The notes beneath the pieces were generated by a model. It saw nothing but the letters and a program-made list of their open reading frames with translations, searched no databases and had not been told where the DNA came from. The position numbers were made by a program, and so were the translations under genes. Source: UBA285 sp049970695 (GTDB lineage Archaea > Thermoproteota > Thermoprotei_A > Sulfolobales > Desulfurococcaceae). From it: a stretch of 64,000 nt of DNA. Every line of letters begins with the position of its first letter. Position 1 is the stretch's first letter. This document shows, one piece after another, positions 50,516 to 59,796 of the stretch. The stretch lies in assembly GCA_049970695.1 (NCBI GenBank), contig JBMFML010000003.1:62001-126000 (forward strand), read 5' to 3'.

Positions 50516-52581
50516 AAAAGCGAATAGTAGTTGGACTTGTAGGACAGCCCAATGTAGGTAAGTCGTCACTCTTCAATGTTATTACAAAAGGCAATGCCAT
50601 AGTAACAAACTGGCCTGGAACGACTGTAGAAAGGCACGAAGGAAGGGTTGCCCACAGGGGTTACGAGCTCGTATTTGTAGACTTGCCAGGCATATACGGG
50701 CTTTCGTACCTGACAATGGAAGAAGGAATATCTAGGAACTTTATAGCAGGAGGAGAGTACGACCTACTAGTCGTTCTAGTAGACTCCTTAGCGCTTGACA
50801 GAACGCTGTACTTGGCCGTTGAGATCCGCGAATTAACAGGCAGAGTAGTAGTTGCCGTGACCAAGATTGATGAAACACATAGCAGAGGCATTCACATAAA
50901 CTACGAGTTGCTGGAAAAGAGACTGGGTGTTCCCGTAGTCCCGGTCTCTGCGCTTAAAAACATTGGATTAGAAGAGCTGTTTGACACTATAATAGAGCAC
51001 GCTCGTAGAGAAGCGCCCCTTCTCAAGGTCGACTACGGCGAGCTAGAGCCTTTCATAAGCTCAATAGAGCAAGTGCTGCAACCCTACCAGGTGCTGCTCA
51101 AGTATCCGACGCGATGGCTCGCAGTAAAGTATCTCGAAGACGACCATGACGTTGAAGAGCTGCTAAGGAACACTTTAAAAGACCGCTATTTCGAGCTAGA
51201 GGAAGTAAAGAACGAGGCTAAGCGGAGAATTGGCAAGGACCTGGCGGCATTCGCATCCACGAGAAGAATGAGCTTTATTCAGGAACACCTCATTAGGGAT
51301 GCTGTAATAAAAATTAGTGTTCCCAAGCGTGAGAAACGCCCTCTCTTAGTTTTCTACAACCCATATGTAGCACCAGTTATTTCCATAGCCATTTTCTTCG
51401 GGCTCTTTCTACTAGTCTTCACCATTAGCACAGGCTATCCCCTCTCTGTTCTTCTAAGTAGCCTAGGCTATTCCGAATTTGCACAAGTACTTGAAGAGTA
51501 CTCTATTTCGAGTCTTATGGAGAGGCTTCTCGAGTACTTAGGAGGAGTTGTTAGTAGTGCTTTAGGAGAGGGGTTGCTGTCCTCTCTTGTTGTTGATGGA
51601 ATCCTGGGGGGTGTAGCAGCCATACTATTGTTTATCCCGCTGGTGGCCATAGTCATGGCAGTACTAGGCATGCTCGAAGACTCGGGGTTGTTACCTAGAT
51701 TGGCTGTAGGTACCCACGTGCTACTCCAGAGAATTGGGCTTTCAGGACACTCATTACTGCCAATTTCACTATCACTGGGCTGCAACGTGCCTGGTTTAAT
51801 TTCTACTCGAGCTGTCCCGAGCCACTCTGAACGACTCAGGCTGTTACTACTAGCTCCATTCGTGCCATGCCAAGCGCGCCTTGTAGTGCTTTTAGCAATA
51901 GCTACGGCTATTGGTGGATTTGCGGGAGCAATCTTAGTACCACTAGCGTATTTAAGTGCATTCGCCGTCTTCATACTGCTCAACTACGCAATATACGCGC
52001 TAACGGCAAAGAAGCAGCGAGTAGAGCTACTCCTGGAAATACCCCCATTGCACAAACCTTACGTGCGCGTTGTATGGTGGTTTACGTGGTTCTACCTCAA
52101 GCACTTCTTAATTAAAGCTGGAACAGTAATATTCCTAGTTAGCTTGGTAATGTGGTCTTTAGGACACTTTACGTTGAGTGGAGCATATACTGAGGATGTA
52201 AGTAAAAGCGTCTTAGCAAGCGCGGCCAAGTACTTAGCACCGTTACTTACACCACTTGGAATTAGTGGTGAAAATGCCTGGCTCGCTGCTTATGCTGTAA
52301 TAGTGGGATTTCTCGCTAAGGAGCTCGTAATTAGTGCTATAGTAACTGCCACTAGCGCCCTCTCGCCTAAAGAAGCCATTGAAGTACTTGGACTCACCAC
52401 TCAGTCTGCCGTGTCATTGGCCCTCTTTGTAACGCTGTATGTTCCCTGCCTAGCAACGCTCGCCACAATATATAGCGAAACCAGGAGCGTGAAGTACATG
52501 CTGGCCTCTCTTGTCGTAATGCTGGTCACAGCATACATTTACGCTGCAATAGCATATGCCATTGGAACACTACTCGCTTAG
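50512..52581 (+). CDS. feoB: FeoB, ferrous iron transporter
   Basis: A 689-residue FeoB. The N-terminal G domain has G-Q-P-N-V-G-K-S (11-18), D-L-P-G-I-Y-G-L, and T-K-I-D-E near 118. A helical spacer and two Gate domains follow, with L-G-C-N-V-P-G (near 425), the conserved Cys of the pore region, and V-P-C-L-A-T-L near the end. It moves Fe2+ into the cell and needs GTP hydrolysis. TTG/GTG overlap with feoA shows coupled translation. The length is at the short end of the family. Confidence 0.95.
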   Translation: MKKRIVVGLVGQPNVGKSSLFNVITKGNAIVTNWPGTTVERHEGRVAHRGYELVFVDLPGIYGLSYLTMEEGISRNFIAGGEYDLLVVLVDSLALDRTLYLAVEIRELTGRVVVAVTKIDETHSRGIHINYELLEKRLGVPVVPVSALKNIGLEELFDTIIEHARREAPLLKVDYGELEPFISSIEQVLQPYQVLLKYPTRWLAVKYLEDDHDVEELLRNTLKDRYFELEEVKNEAKRRIGKDLAAFASTRRMSFIQEHLIRDAVIKISVPKREKRPLLVFYNPYVAPVISIAIFFGLFLLVFTISTGYPLSVLLSSLGYSEFAQVLEEYSISSLMERLLEYLGGVVSSALGEGLLSSLVVDGILGGVAAILLFIPLVAIVMAVLGMLEDSGLLPRLAVGTHVLLQRIGLSGHSLLPISLSLGCNVPGLISTRAVPSHSERLRLLLLAPFVPCQARLVVLLAIATAIGGFAGAILVPLAYLSAFAVFILLNYAIYALTAKKQRVELLLEIPPLHKPYVRVVWWFTWFYLKHFLIKAGTVIFLVSLVMWSLGHFTLSGAYTEDVSKSVLASAAKYLAPLLTPLGISGENAWLAAYAVIVGFLAKELVISAIVTATSALSPKEAIEVLGLTTQSAVSLALFVTLYVPCLATLATIYSETRSVKYMLASLVVMLVTAYIYAAIAYAIGTLLA

Positions 52582-52587
52582 AGGAGT

Positions 52588-52647
52588 AAGTCAGCGCCGG
52601 CATGGCTCTTCACGGCTCAGTAATCGGGGACGGGTGTCATCACTCCC
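52588..52647 (-). ncRNA. Candidate C/D box guide sRNA
   Basis: On the minus strand: C box GTGATGA (52643-52637), a 16-base guide, D' box CTGA (52620-52617), a 3-base spacer, C' box GTGAAGA (52613-52607, one base off), a 12-base guide and D box CTGA (52594-52591). Three of the four boxes are perfect. AACTAAAAGC on the minus strand (52671-52680) is a TATA-like stretch about 27 bases before the 5' end. It lies right after feoB, in the opposite direction. The 16-base first guide is slightly long. Targets are not known. Confidence 0.6.
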
Positions 52648-52712
52648 GATACACTACTATCGAAATGGCGGCTTTTAGTTTCACACTACGAAAATTCATG
52701 CTGCTTGGATTA

Positions 52713-53303
52713 CTACTTAAGTGGCCTGCCCTCGCTCCAGATGCCATTAAAGTACTCTAAAACCAGTTTAGCCAGCTTGCTTGAATTAACTAGTAAAGTG
52801 GCCTCGTGGTTTAATGTCAAAGCGCTTTCTGTCCAGTTATGACTACCTATAAAGACGTACTTGCCGTCTATAATGACTATTTTAGCGTGAGTAGTTTTCG
52901 CCTTAGACTCGTCCAGTCTTACTGGAATACCGCTTTCCACTAGGTAGCTAATTGTTTCAGGATAACTTTGGTAGGTCTGGTCGTCAATGACTATCTTCAC
53001 GTCGACACCTCTACTGTACAAGTCCACTAGCTTTCTCAGTAAGATGTTAACAGGGTCATTTGGTTCGTTTGAGTCATACTTTACAACGTACATTACTACA
53101 TAAACGCTCTCGTTGGCTAGATCGAGGTAGTAGGTTAAATTGCCGAAGTAGGTTTCATCAGGCAAGAACAAGACGCCGCCTTCTGGTAATACTGCTTGCT
53201 GAGCCTGCGGTCTAATTGTTTGAATAGCAATGAAGTACCCAGCTATCACACCGAGTGTAAATGCAATTACTATGGCTGTCGTTCTCGCGTTTTTCACGAA
53301 CAT
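52713..53303 (-). CDS. Phospholipase D-like nuclease with N-terminal membrane anchor
   Basis: A 196-residue protein. Residues 9-28 form a membrane anchor or signal peptide. One PLD motif, H-A-K-I-V-I-I-D-G (H-x-K-x-x-x-x-D), is near residue 140, followed by G-S-H-N-W-T. Single-motif PLD proteins of this size work as dimers and are often nucleases (Nuc type). It probably faces outside the cell. Confidence 0.85.
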   Translation of the reverse strand: MFVKNARTTAIVIAFTLGVIAGYFIAIQTIRPQAQQAVLPEGGVLFLPDETYFGNLTYYLDLANESVYVVMYVVKYDSNEPNDPVNILLRKLVDLYSRGVDVKIVIDDQTYQSYPETISYLVESGIPVRLDESKAKTTHAKIVIIDGKYVFIGSHNWTESALTLNHEATLLVNSSKLAKLVLEYFNGIWSEGRPLK

Positions 53304-53501
53304 CGCCTCTTACGATTATCTATGATATGATTATCATCGTAAAAATACTCGGGGTAAAAAGTGCTAGGCTCTTACGGATTTCCCAAGCTTGGGTGGAGCT
53401 GAAAGGCGGGTTTCAGCTCTTTTACAAGCATGCATTGCCGCTAGCATCAATGAAGGTTTATTAGCCTAGATCCCTTAATGATGTCATGGCAAGGCGTTGT
53501 A
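53304..53501. promoter_or_regulatory. Intergenic region with an AT-rich repeat and two adjacent palindromes
   Basis: Near 53309-53336 there is an AT-rich stretch with the direct repeat GATTATC and a partial palindrome, just before the PLD-like start. Further on, CCCAAGCTTGGG (53382-53393, perfect palindrome) is followed at once by GAGCTGAAA-GGCGGG-TTTCAGCTC (53396-53419, 9-bp stem) and TTTT. GGTAAAAAGTG near 53354 could be a TATA box for a small RNA. No ORF is convincing. Confidence 0.45.
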
Positions 53502-53576
53502 GGGCCCGTCGCCTAGCCAGGATAGGGCGCCGGCCTCCTAAGCCGGAGGACCCGGGTTCAAATCCCGGCGGGCCCG
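53502..53576 (+). tRNA. tRNA-Arg (CCT)
   Basis: A complete intronless cloverleaf: acceptor GGGCCCG/CGGGCCC, D arm GCCT/GGGC, anticodon stem CCGGC/GCCGG around CTCCTAA (anticodon CCT), T arm CCGGG/CCCGG with TTCAAAT, discriminator G. No CCA is encoded. The total of 75 bases matches the expected lengths of all arms. Confidence 0.95.
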
Positions 53577-53688
53577 CTACTCCCGCCGGGGATTGCCGCC
53601 TCTCATTCCACATACTTGTAGAAGATTAGCCCACGAGACCTAGTGATTTTTCGGCTCTTAATACGAACTTATTATGTGAGTAGTTACC

Positions 53689-56600
53689 ATGAGTGAGCGC
53701 GTCTCTTCAGATCGGCTACTGAAGTCTAAGGGCTATAGTTTTATCGAATACGTAGAGCCCGGTGTAGAGCCCGAATACTCTGACATCACCTTTAGCGACG
53801 TGATCGAGGAATTCTCGCTACTAGATATAGGCTTCAAGAGGTTGTTTAAACATCAATACGAAGCTTACGAAGAGCTCATGCAAGGACGTAACGTAGTACT
53901 GGTCTCTGGCACGGGCAGTGGTAAGACAGAAGCGTGGTTTCTCTACTTTGCAAAGATGCTCAAGAGCGATGCGGGTTTTAGGGCCTTGGCGTTATACCCA
54001 ACACTAGCTTTAGCAAATGACCAAATTAAGCGGTTAGCTCGCTATATGTCAGCTCTCAAGAGAGAAGTACTGCAACTAGATAGCACCAAGAAAAACGAGT
54101 ACATAAAGTTGATTGGCAAGCATGGCTTGCTGAGTAAGATCTCGACTTCAAACTTAGTAGTAACTAACCCGGCGTTCTTACTACATGACATGAAGAAGTA
54201 CTTTGTAAGGAAAGAGAGTGCCTTATTGTCGTCTATATACAACAAGATCTCCTTGCTAGTCATCGACGAACTAGACTTCTATAGCCCGAGGAGCCTTGCG
54301 CTACTCTTAGCGATGATTTATCTTCTATCAGCTATATCGGAAAAACCACTACAAGTAGCTGTGCTTTCAGCCGGCATAGCAAATCCAGAAGACCTCTGCA
54401 ATTATCTAGAGAGCGTTACACGTCGAAAATGCACTGTAGTAAGGGGTAAGCCGTTTAGAGTTGAGAACCGTGTCTACGTGGTGCTTGGCAAGAACTTGTA
54501 TGAAGTCTGGAATATCGTTAAAAACGTGCTGGCAGCCGGCGCGACACGCTCGGAACTTGCTTACTTAAGCAAACTAGTCAGCGACTTCGAGACCTTCAAG
54601 TCTAATGCATACTACGTGCTCTCTGTGCTCGAGGGCCTTGGTTTTGAAGTACCGACCCTAGGTTTAGACCCTGCAGAGCTAATAGCAGAGTACTTTAAAG
54701 ACAAGTACGTTACCCTGGTCTTCACCAGGAGCATTAATACCGCCGAAGAGTTTGTAAGAAGCATTAAGGCTAAGTACGGCTCGGATGCTCCAATAGCATC
54801 GCACCACCACCTCATATCCAAAAAACTTAGAGAGGAAATAGAAGAGGGGGCGCGCTCGGGGCGGTTAAAAGTAATTGTTTCACCGAGGACACTATCGCAA
54901 GGAATAGACATCGGGCTCGTCTCTAGAGTAGTCCACCTAGGCTTGCCTGATGACGTGAGAGAGTTCTACCAGAGAGAGGGCAGAAAGGGGCGCAGACCCG
55001 AGCTAGAGTTTTCAGAAACCATTATTATCCCGCACTCTAGGTGGGATCGAGAACTACTAAGCAGCGGACTAGAGACCTTTAAGAAATGGCTTGAGTTGGG
55101 CATTGAGAAAACTCTGGTAAATCCAGATAACTTGTACATCTACCTCCTCACAGGAGTAGTAAAGCTTAAGTCGCCGTGGTTTAAACTTGACTTAAACGAG
55201 AAGGAGCTCGCGGCGCTGAAAAGCGCTGGTATTATAAGTCCCGAGGGTAAAATCAACGAGGCCGCCTTAAACGCTACTTACGAGAGACTTAACTTTTACG
55301 AATATGCGCCACCCTATGGCATTAAGCGGTATATTGAAAGAGGCGACAAAGTAACACCTTTAGAGCCTATAGGGCACGTTGACTTAGTTGAAAAGTTCCA
55401 ACCAGGTTGCATTGACTATAGTGAAGATGGAATTGTCGTATCGCTCGACTATGGAAGGTCTTCGAGACACGTTAAAGCCGTAATCGAAAAAGACATCAGA
55501 CAAGTAGATTTCAGGTCTCACGATGGATTAGCCGTGGCGCTAGAGGAGTACAACTACTTGAAGCTTAAATGGGGTGAAAAGCCCAACGTCCTGAGAGACC
55601 TCTTAGCAGGCAGGCTTACGAGCGAAGTTCTCTGTGTTGTCTACGTACCTCGCGACGGCTTTGGAAAATACGTGAAAATCCCGGAGAGGTGTACGTGGTA
55701 TCTCCGCTCAGAAAAGCCAAAAGTACTGTGGTCAGGCGGCAAGCCAATAGTATTCCACGAAAAGAGGGCAATTTACGTTCCAATGCCGACCGGCGGCGAG
55801 TACAGAGACTTTACCTACGGATACTCCTACTCTGTTGACATGCGAGAAGACGCTGAGTTAATGAGGCTGGCGCTGGCCTACATTATGGTTGTTCTAAGGA
55901 GGCGTTTTGGAATTCCGCTCAACACTATAATGTACGACGTTACTAAAATAGGCGAGTACAAGTACTTCTCTCTATACGAGCCGGAGGCCGCTGGAGTTAT
56001 AAATAAACTAGACTGGCTGCTGGTTAGAAGAGCCGTGGAGCAGCACGAGCCCGAAGATCTCGATAGAATAATGATCTCAGAAGTAGACGACTTAGCCTAC
56101 TCAACACTCATAACAATAGACTTTAACTGGGACATAGTTAAAGAACAGGCACTTAGAGTAGTAGACTACGTGCTGGCTAGGCAGAAAGTAAAAGCACTAC
56201 TGTGGGGTAGAGAAGTCTACTTGCCGCGGCCTAGCCCTGCCTTGAAGGTGCTTTCATACGTTATTATGAGCGAAGTTCTCAATGACGGGCGACCAGTGCC
56301 TAGCCTTATTAGCGGTCACGGGGCCTTCGATGGCGATAAGTTCATTGGTTCTATCGCGCTGTACCCACCAATACCACTAATAAAGCCGCCCAAAGAACTA
56401 CTTGAAGTAGAAAACTACATACTGGATAAAGTCTACTATGAAAACTTCAAGCTCCTGGTTGAAGACAGCAACGTAGTACTACAGCAACTTAAGCAAGCAA
56501 ATATGAGAAGACTTGCTTCACTACTTGAAAACAGCAGGGAATTCGTTATTGATGCTCGTAGTGTCGTAGAACAACTAGGTATAAGAGGACTAAGCATGGA

Positions 56601-56796
56601 AGAAGTCGCGCGTGCCGCGGGATTCGAGCCCTTAACCAATTATGCTAAGGTGCGCGAAATACTCAAGAGCATTAGCGAGAAGAGCAGTCTTCACCAGAAA
56701 GAACAAGAACTTCTACTAAAGTACCTAGAGGACAGGGCCAAAATCCTTTACATAGCATACTTAGCGATAAACGAATTGGCAAAACAGGCTACTTAG
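53689..56796 (+). CDS. Large SF2 DEAD/DEAH-type helicase (MrfA/Hrq1-like)
   Basis: A 1035-residue helicase. Walker A G-T-G-S-G-K-T is at 74-80, motif II is D-E-L-D (193-196), S-A-G serves as motif III, and F-Y-Q-R-E-G-R-K-G-R is motif VI near 424-433. After the two RecA-like domains comes a winged-helix-like part and a long C-terminal region like that of the COG1205 (MrfA/Hrq1) group, but without the four-Cys cluster. It may act in DNA repair. D-E-L-D in place of D-E-x-H is unusual. A 95-base gap separates it from the membrane protein gene. Confidence 0.8.
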   Translation: MSERVSSDRLLKSKGYSFIEYVEPGVEPEYSDITFSDVIEEFSLLDIGFKRLFKHQYEAYEELMQGRNVVLVSGTGSGKTEAWFLYFAKMLKSDAGFRALALYPTLALANDQIKRLARYMSALKREVLQLDSTKKNEYIKLIGKHGLLSKISTSNLVVTNPAFLLHDMKKYFVRKESALLSSIYNKISLLVIDELDFYSPRSLALLLAMIYLLSAISEKPLQVAVLSAGIANPEDLCNYLESVTRRKCTVVRGKPFRVENRVYVVLGKNLYEVWNIVKNVLAAGATRSELAYLSKLVSDFETFKSNAYYVLSVLEGLGFEVPTLGLDPAELIAEYFKDKYVTLVFTRSINTAEEFVRSIKAKYGSDAPIASHHHLISKKLREEIEEGARSGRLKVIVSPRTLSQGIDIGLVSRVVHLGLPDDVREFYQREGRKGRRPELEFSETIIIPHSRWDRELLSSGLETFKKWLELGIEKTLVNPDNLYIYLLTGVVKLKSPWFKLDLNEKELAALKSAGIISPEGKINEAALNATYERLNFYEYAPPYGIKRYIERGDKVTPLEPIGHVDLVEKFQPGCIDYSEDGIVVSLDYGRSSRHVKAVIEKDIRQVDFRSHDGLAVALEEYNYLKLKWGEKPNVLRDLLAGRLTSEVLCVVYVPRDGFGKYVKIPERCTWYLRSEKPKVLWSGGKPIVFHEKRAIYVPMPTGGEYRDFTYGYSYSVDMREDAELMRLALAYIMVVLRRRFGIPLNTIMYDVTKIGEYKYFSLYEPEAAGVINKLDWLLVRRAVEQHEPEDLDRIMISEVDDLAYSTLITIDFNWDIVKEQALRVVDYVLARQKVKALLWGREVYLPRPSPALKVLSYVIMSEVLNDGRPVPSLISGHGAFDGDKFIGSIALYPPIPLIKPPKELLEVENYILDKVYYENFKLLVEDSNVVLQQLKQANMRRLASLLENSREFVIDARSVVEQLGIRGLSMEEVARAAGFEPLTNYAKVREILKSISEKSSLHQKEQELLLKYLEDRAKILYIAYLAINELAKQAT

Positions 56797-56891
56797 CAAT
56801 ATATTTCGGGGATTTTTCAGTCATTAATACCATCATAAAGTAGTGGTTGAATAGCTGAATCGGTACCGAGCACGAATAGTGGTGCTCGCGC

Positions 56892-57278
56892 TTGATTAGG
56901 CTTGGAGGCGATGTACTAGTTATTCAGCAACTAGTAGCCATACTCGTTGTAGTAGCCCTAGTTGCAGCATCTCTTCTCGAAGTAACTCGCTTTACTAAAC
57001 TACTGCTCTCAATACTACTACTAGTAGTAGCCATTCTTCACTACATCATAATCATTAAGTTGCTAGGCTACGTTGATGTGGTGATATACCCTCTCTTTAT
57101 AGTTGAAAAGGCCTTTATTCAGAGTATTGAAGCACGTGGAGGTGCTCTCTACATAGACCTTGGGCAGGTTTCAATTATTTCACTTGCAATTATTTGGCGC
57201 AAAGAAGTGGCAAGGCTTATAAAGCGGGCTTTACACCATGAATACCACGAACTTAAAACCGCTGATAAAACTCAGTGA
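56892..57278 (+). CDS. Membrane protein of unknown function
   Basis: A 128-residue protein with three likely membrane helices (about 9-25, 36-57, 63-78) and a soluble C-terminal end. It starts with a TTG or GTG and overlaps the sfsA gene by 41 bases in another frame, an unusually long overlap. No family is recognised. A start codon for sfsA further downstream would reduce the overlap. Confidence 0.55.
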   Translation: MIRLGGDVLVIQQLVAILVVVALVAASLLEVTRFTKLLLSILLLVVAILHYIIIIKLLGYVDVVIYPLFIVEKAFIQSIEARGGALYIDLGQVSIISLAIIWRKEVARLIKRALHHEYHELKTADKTQ

Positions 57279-57972
57279 CCTCGTTGAGTGTCGCATCTTA
57301 AAGAGAGTTTCTAGGTTTGTAGTGCTCGTCGATATAGCGGGCAGAGCCTCCACCGCGTACCTGAATAATACCGGGAGGCTACTGGACTACTTAGTTCCAG
57401 GAAAAGTTGGATACTGCATTGAAACAAGAAGCGGCAGACTCAAGTACAGGCTAGTGGGAGTTGGTGACGGCGAATACGCGGCTCTCGTAGATACGCGGTT
57501 GCAGGAGAATTCCTTTATAGCGCTCTACGAAATGGGGCTCTTAAGCTGGTTAAATGGCTATAGACTGTTCAAGAGAAACTACGAGCTGGAAGGAGTGGTC
57601 GTAGACTTCGCGTTCAAGCGCAATGACGAGCTCTTACTCACCGAGCTCAAGAGTGCTGTAATGAAACTCGGCGGAGGCGCTGCCGGCTACCCAGACGCGC
57701 CTACGATACGTGGTAGAAACCAGATACTCAAGTTAGCAGATTTTGCAAAACGTGGAAACAAGGCGTTTGTAGTGTTTATTGCTGCCATTCCTCATGCAAC
57801 TGTTTTCAGGCTTTACTGCAACGCCGATAAGCAAATCAAGTACGTTATCGATTACGCACTTAATTCTGGAGTGAACTTCAAGTCGGTAAACGTGTTCTTA
57901 GATGTAGGGAGTTCTAGCGTGGTCTCAGGGAATTTAGAACTCCCCGTAGACTTATCTTGTAGTAGCGAGTAA
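57238..57972 (+). CDS. sfsA: SfsA-like DNA/RNA nuclease family protein
   Basis: A 244-residue SfsA-family protein. The conserved core is T-E-L-K-S-A-V (PD-(D/E)xK-like), then G-Y-P-D-A-P-T-I-R-G-R-N-Q-I-L-K-L near 155-172. N-N-T-G-R-L in the N-terminal part matches the family motif N-x-G-R-x. It was first named as a sugar-fermentation stimulator in E. coli, but the fold suggests a nuclease. The ATG at 57238 overlaps the upstream gene. Confidence 0.88.
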   Translation: MNTTNLKPLIKLSDLVECRILKRVSRFVVLVDIAGRASTAYLNNTGRLLDYLVPGKVGYCIETRSGRLKYRLVGVGDGEYAALVDTRLQENSFIALYEMGLLSWLNGYRLFKRNYELEGVVVDFAFKRNDELLLTELKSAVMKLGGGAAGYPDAPTIRGRNQILKLADFAKRGNKAFVVFIAAIPHATVFRLYCNADKQIKYVIDYALNSGVNFKSVNVFLDVGSSSVVSGNLELPVDLSCSSE

Positions 57973-58135
57973 ACTCTACAAGATCCAAAGCTTGAGTACT
58001 ACCGCCCTGAAGCAACCATGCTTTGCAAGAGGGCCGGCTTGTTTTCATAGAGGCCTGGCCGCAGAAACCGTTCCGCAGATTTTGCATAAAGGAGGAATGT
58101 ATACCGCGGGTTTATTGGTATAGAGCCCGTGCAAG

Positions 58136-58237
58136 TGCCGCCGCCGGGATTTGAACCCGGGTCTCCCGCGCCCACGGGCCTTGGGGCGTCACGGGCTCGA
58201 GAGGCCCGCATACTTGACCGGGCTATACTACGGCGGC
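58136..58237 (-). tRNA. tRNA-Glu (CTC) with a noncanonical intron in the variable region
   Basis: Acceptor GCCGCCG/CGGCGGC, discriminator A. The anticodon arm is complete and unbroken: CGGGC, CTCTCGA (anticodon CTC), GCCCG. The T arm is CCGGG/CCCGG with TTCAAAT. Between anticodon stem and T stem are 31 bases instead of about 4-5. They fold as a bulge-helix-bulge: CCCG/CGGG central helix, 3-base bulges TGA and AGA, and CGCCC/GGGCG beyond. Cutting in the bulges removes 27 bases (58163-58189), leaving a normal tRNA. CTTAAAAG on the minus strand near 58264-58271 is the likely TATA box. Confidence 0.93.
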
Positions 58238-58318
58238 GCCTGGTAGTAGATAGAAACAACTAGTCTTTTAAGCATTTTCTCCTGCGCATATGCCGCTAAA
58301 ATTAACGTGGATCGCTTT

Positions 58319-58843
58319 CTAATCCGGTCGTGGTGGTGTTACACCGCGCTGTCCTTGGTATTTGCCTTGATAAGGCCTGTAAACTGGGCTGCTTGTCCTC
58401 AAGAAGACCACGTGTAGAAAGCGCTGACCAGGATATATTTTGACGGGGTTCGGCCCCCCTATTAGCTCTATTGTTATTTGCCCCTTGAAGCCCGCGTCTA
58501 TGACTGTAGGCGGTATGTAGAGCCCTGCTCGTGCAAAGGTGCTTCTGAGGTTTACTAATCCCACCAGATCATGCGGTAGTTCTACCCACTCAAGCGTTGT
58601 TGCTAATATGTGCTCAGCCGGCCTCACTAAGAAGCCAGCATGCTCATCGGCATCGATGCACTCCAGAACTTCTGATACGTTCATGGTCTTAGTGTCTATG
58701 ATTTTGCCTTCTCCAAATCTGCAGAATCTAGAACCAAACCTCAAGTCAACACCATTTTCTCTCACGGTATCCTCAAAGAGGGGGTCTATAATCAGAAGCT
58801 TCTTTTCAAGGTAAACTCGTATATCCCAGTCACTAAGTATCAT
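58319..58843 (-). CDS. dcd: dCTP deaminase
   Basis: About 174 residues from the ATG at 58843; the frame runs open further up into thyX. It has V-N-L-R-S-T-F-A-R-A-G (near 105), V-I-D-A-G-F-K-G-Q-I-T-I-E-L (near 123-136) and Y-Q-G-K-Y-Q-G-Q-R-G near the C-terminus, the Dcd nucleotide-binding and catalytic motifs. It makes dUTP from dCTP, feeding dUMP to ThyX encoded just upstream. It lies 34 bases after thyX. Confidence 0.93.
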   Translation of the reverse strand: MILSDWDIRVYLEKKLLIIDPLFEDTVRENGVDLRFGSRFCRFGEGKIIDTKTMNVSEVLECIDADEHAGFLVRPAEHILATTLEWVELPHDLVGLVNLRSTFARAGLYIPPTVIDAGFKGQITIELIGGPNPVKIYPGQRFLHVVFLRTSSPVYRPYQGKYQGQRGVTPPRPD

Positions 58844-58877
58844 TTGCGGCCCCCAGCCCTTCTTTTTACTGCAAAAT

Positions 58878-59795
58878 TCACTCGTTATAAACCAAGAAGC
58901 CTTTACCAGCGTTGTGTAGGCACTCACGTATGTTGTTTCTGGGTAGTTTTTCGGGACATCGCTCAATTGTGAATGAGCACGTGCCCTTTGCTAGCTCTTC
59001 AAGTGTACAGGGGCGTGTTCTAACTCTATTTTCTACTAAGATGCAACGAGGCCCTGTGTACTTGAATATTGCGGGGTGCGCCTCTACTAACTGCTTCCAC
59101 ATGCTCCACGCAATGAGCCTTATTTCCCATTGGGCGCGACTACACATTCTGAGTGGTAGAAATACCTCTACAAGCTCTCTTGCATTCATCGAAACGACAA
59201 GCCTCGTCTTGACTGCTTGTGGTAAAACGTAGCGGGCATCTTCGTAGGGCGCGCCCTCTTCTAGTGCCTTATAGTATTGTGCAACGGAATTCAATAACGA
59301 CGTCAAGAAGTCTCTATCCCTCGACTCGAGGACTCTTGGTGGTAGGATAAATCCTTCACAGAGATGATATACCAGCTCATCATAGCTTAGCTTTTCAATT
59401 GCCATTTTGATTAAGCCAACCGCTTCATTGTGCGTTTTAGGTGGCTCTACGTTGAGCGCTCTTGCTAAGCCCTCAACAAGGCCTCGCAAGTATTTATCGC
59501 TATATCTCTGACTCAGCTGGCTATAACTCGCGTGTCTGTGCCTTACAAGCTGATGACTACACACCCTGCTGCACACTATTTCAAAGACGTAGAGGCTGTG
59601 CTCTAGCGGGCTCCCATGACCTCTTGTAATAAGCTCTTCAATCCACTCGCGAATATGTTTCTGCTCCATTTTTTCTAGTATACTGTTGTAGTCGCGAGGC
59701 GATAGTGTGGCTTTCGCCGCTGCTGCAATAATAGTTTCTGCATCGCTCATAAAGCGAACAAGCCTTACTTGTGGCAAGCACTTTTCGTAGATCAA
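58878..59795 (-). CDS. thyX: FAD-dependent thymidylate synthase ThyX
   Basis: A 305-residue ThyX with the signature R-H-R-H-A-S-Y-S-Q-L-S-Q-R at 85-97 and the catalytic-region Ser/Arg further on. It methylates dUMP to dTMP with FAD and a methylene-pterin. The TTG start lies 1 base after the nrdG stop. The C-terminal extension has several cysteines (C-T-L, T-C-S-F, E-R-C-P), longer than the roughly 220-250 residues of most ThyX proteins. Confidence 0.95.
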   Translation of the reverse strand: MIYEKCLPQVRLVRFMSDAETIIAAAAKATLSPRDYNSILEKMEQKHIREWIEELITRGHGSPLEHSLYVFEIVCSRVCSHQLVRHRHASYSQLSQRYSDKYLRGLVEGLARALNVEPPKTHNEAVGLIKMAIEKLSYDELVYHLCEGFILPPRVLESRDRDFLTSLLNSVAQYYKALEEGAPYEDARYVLPQAVKTRLVVSMNARELVEVFLPLRMCSRAQWEIRLIAWSMWKQLVEAHPAIFKYTGPRCILVENRVRTRPCTLEELAKGTCSFTIERCPEKLPRNNIRECLHNAGKGFLVYNE

Positions 59796-59796
59796 A

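Noticed and set aside
56797..56891. Possible C/D box sRNA on the minus strand (ATGATGG followed by CTGA)
   Set aside because: Only half of the motif set is present and the guide would be 9 bases; no second C/D pair.
57999..58259. 86-residue minus-strand frame
   Set aside because: It runs through tRNA-Glu and is explained by the tRNA sequence.
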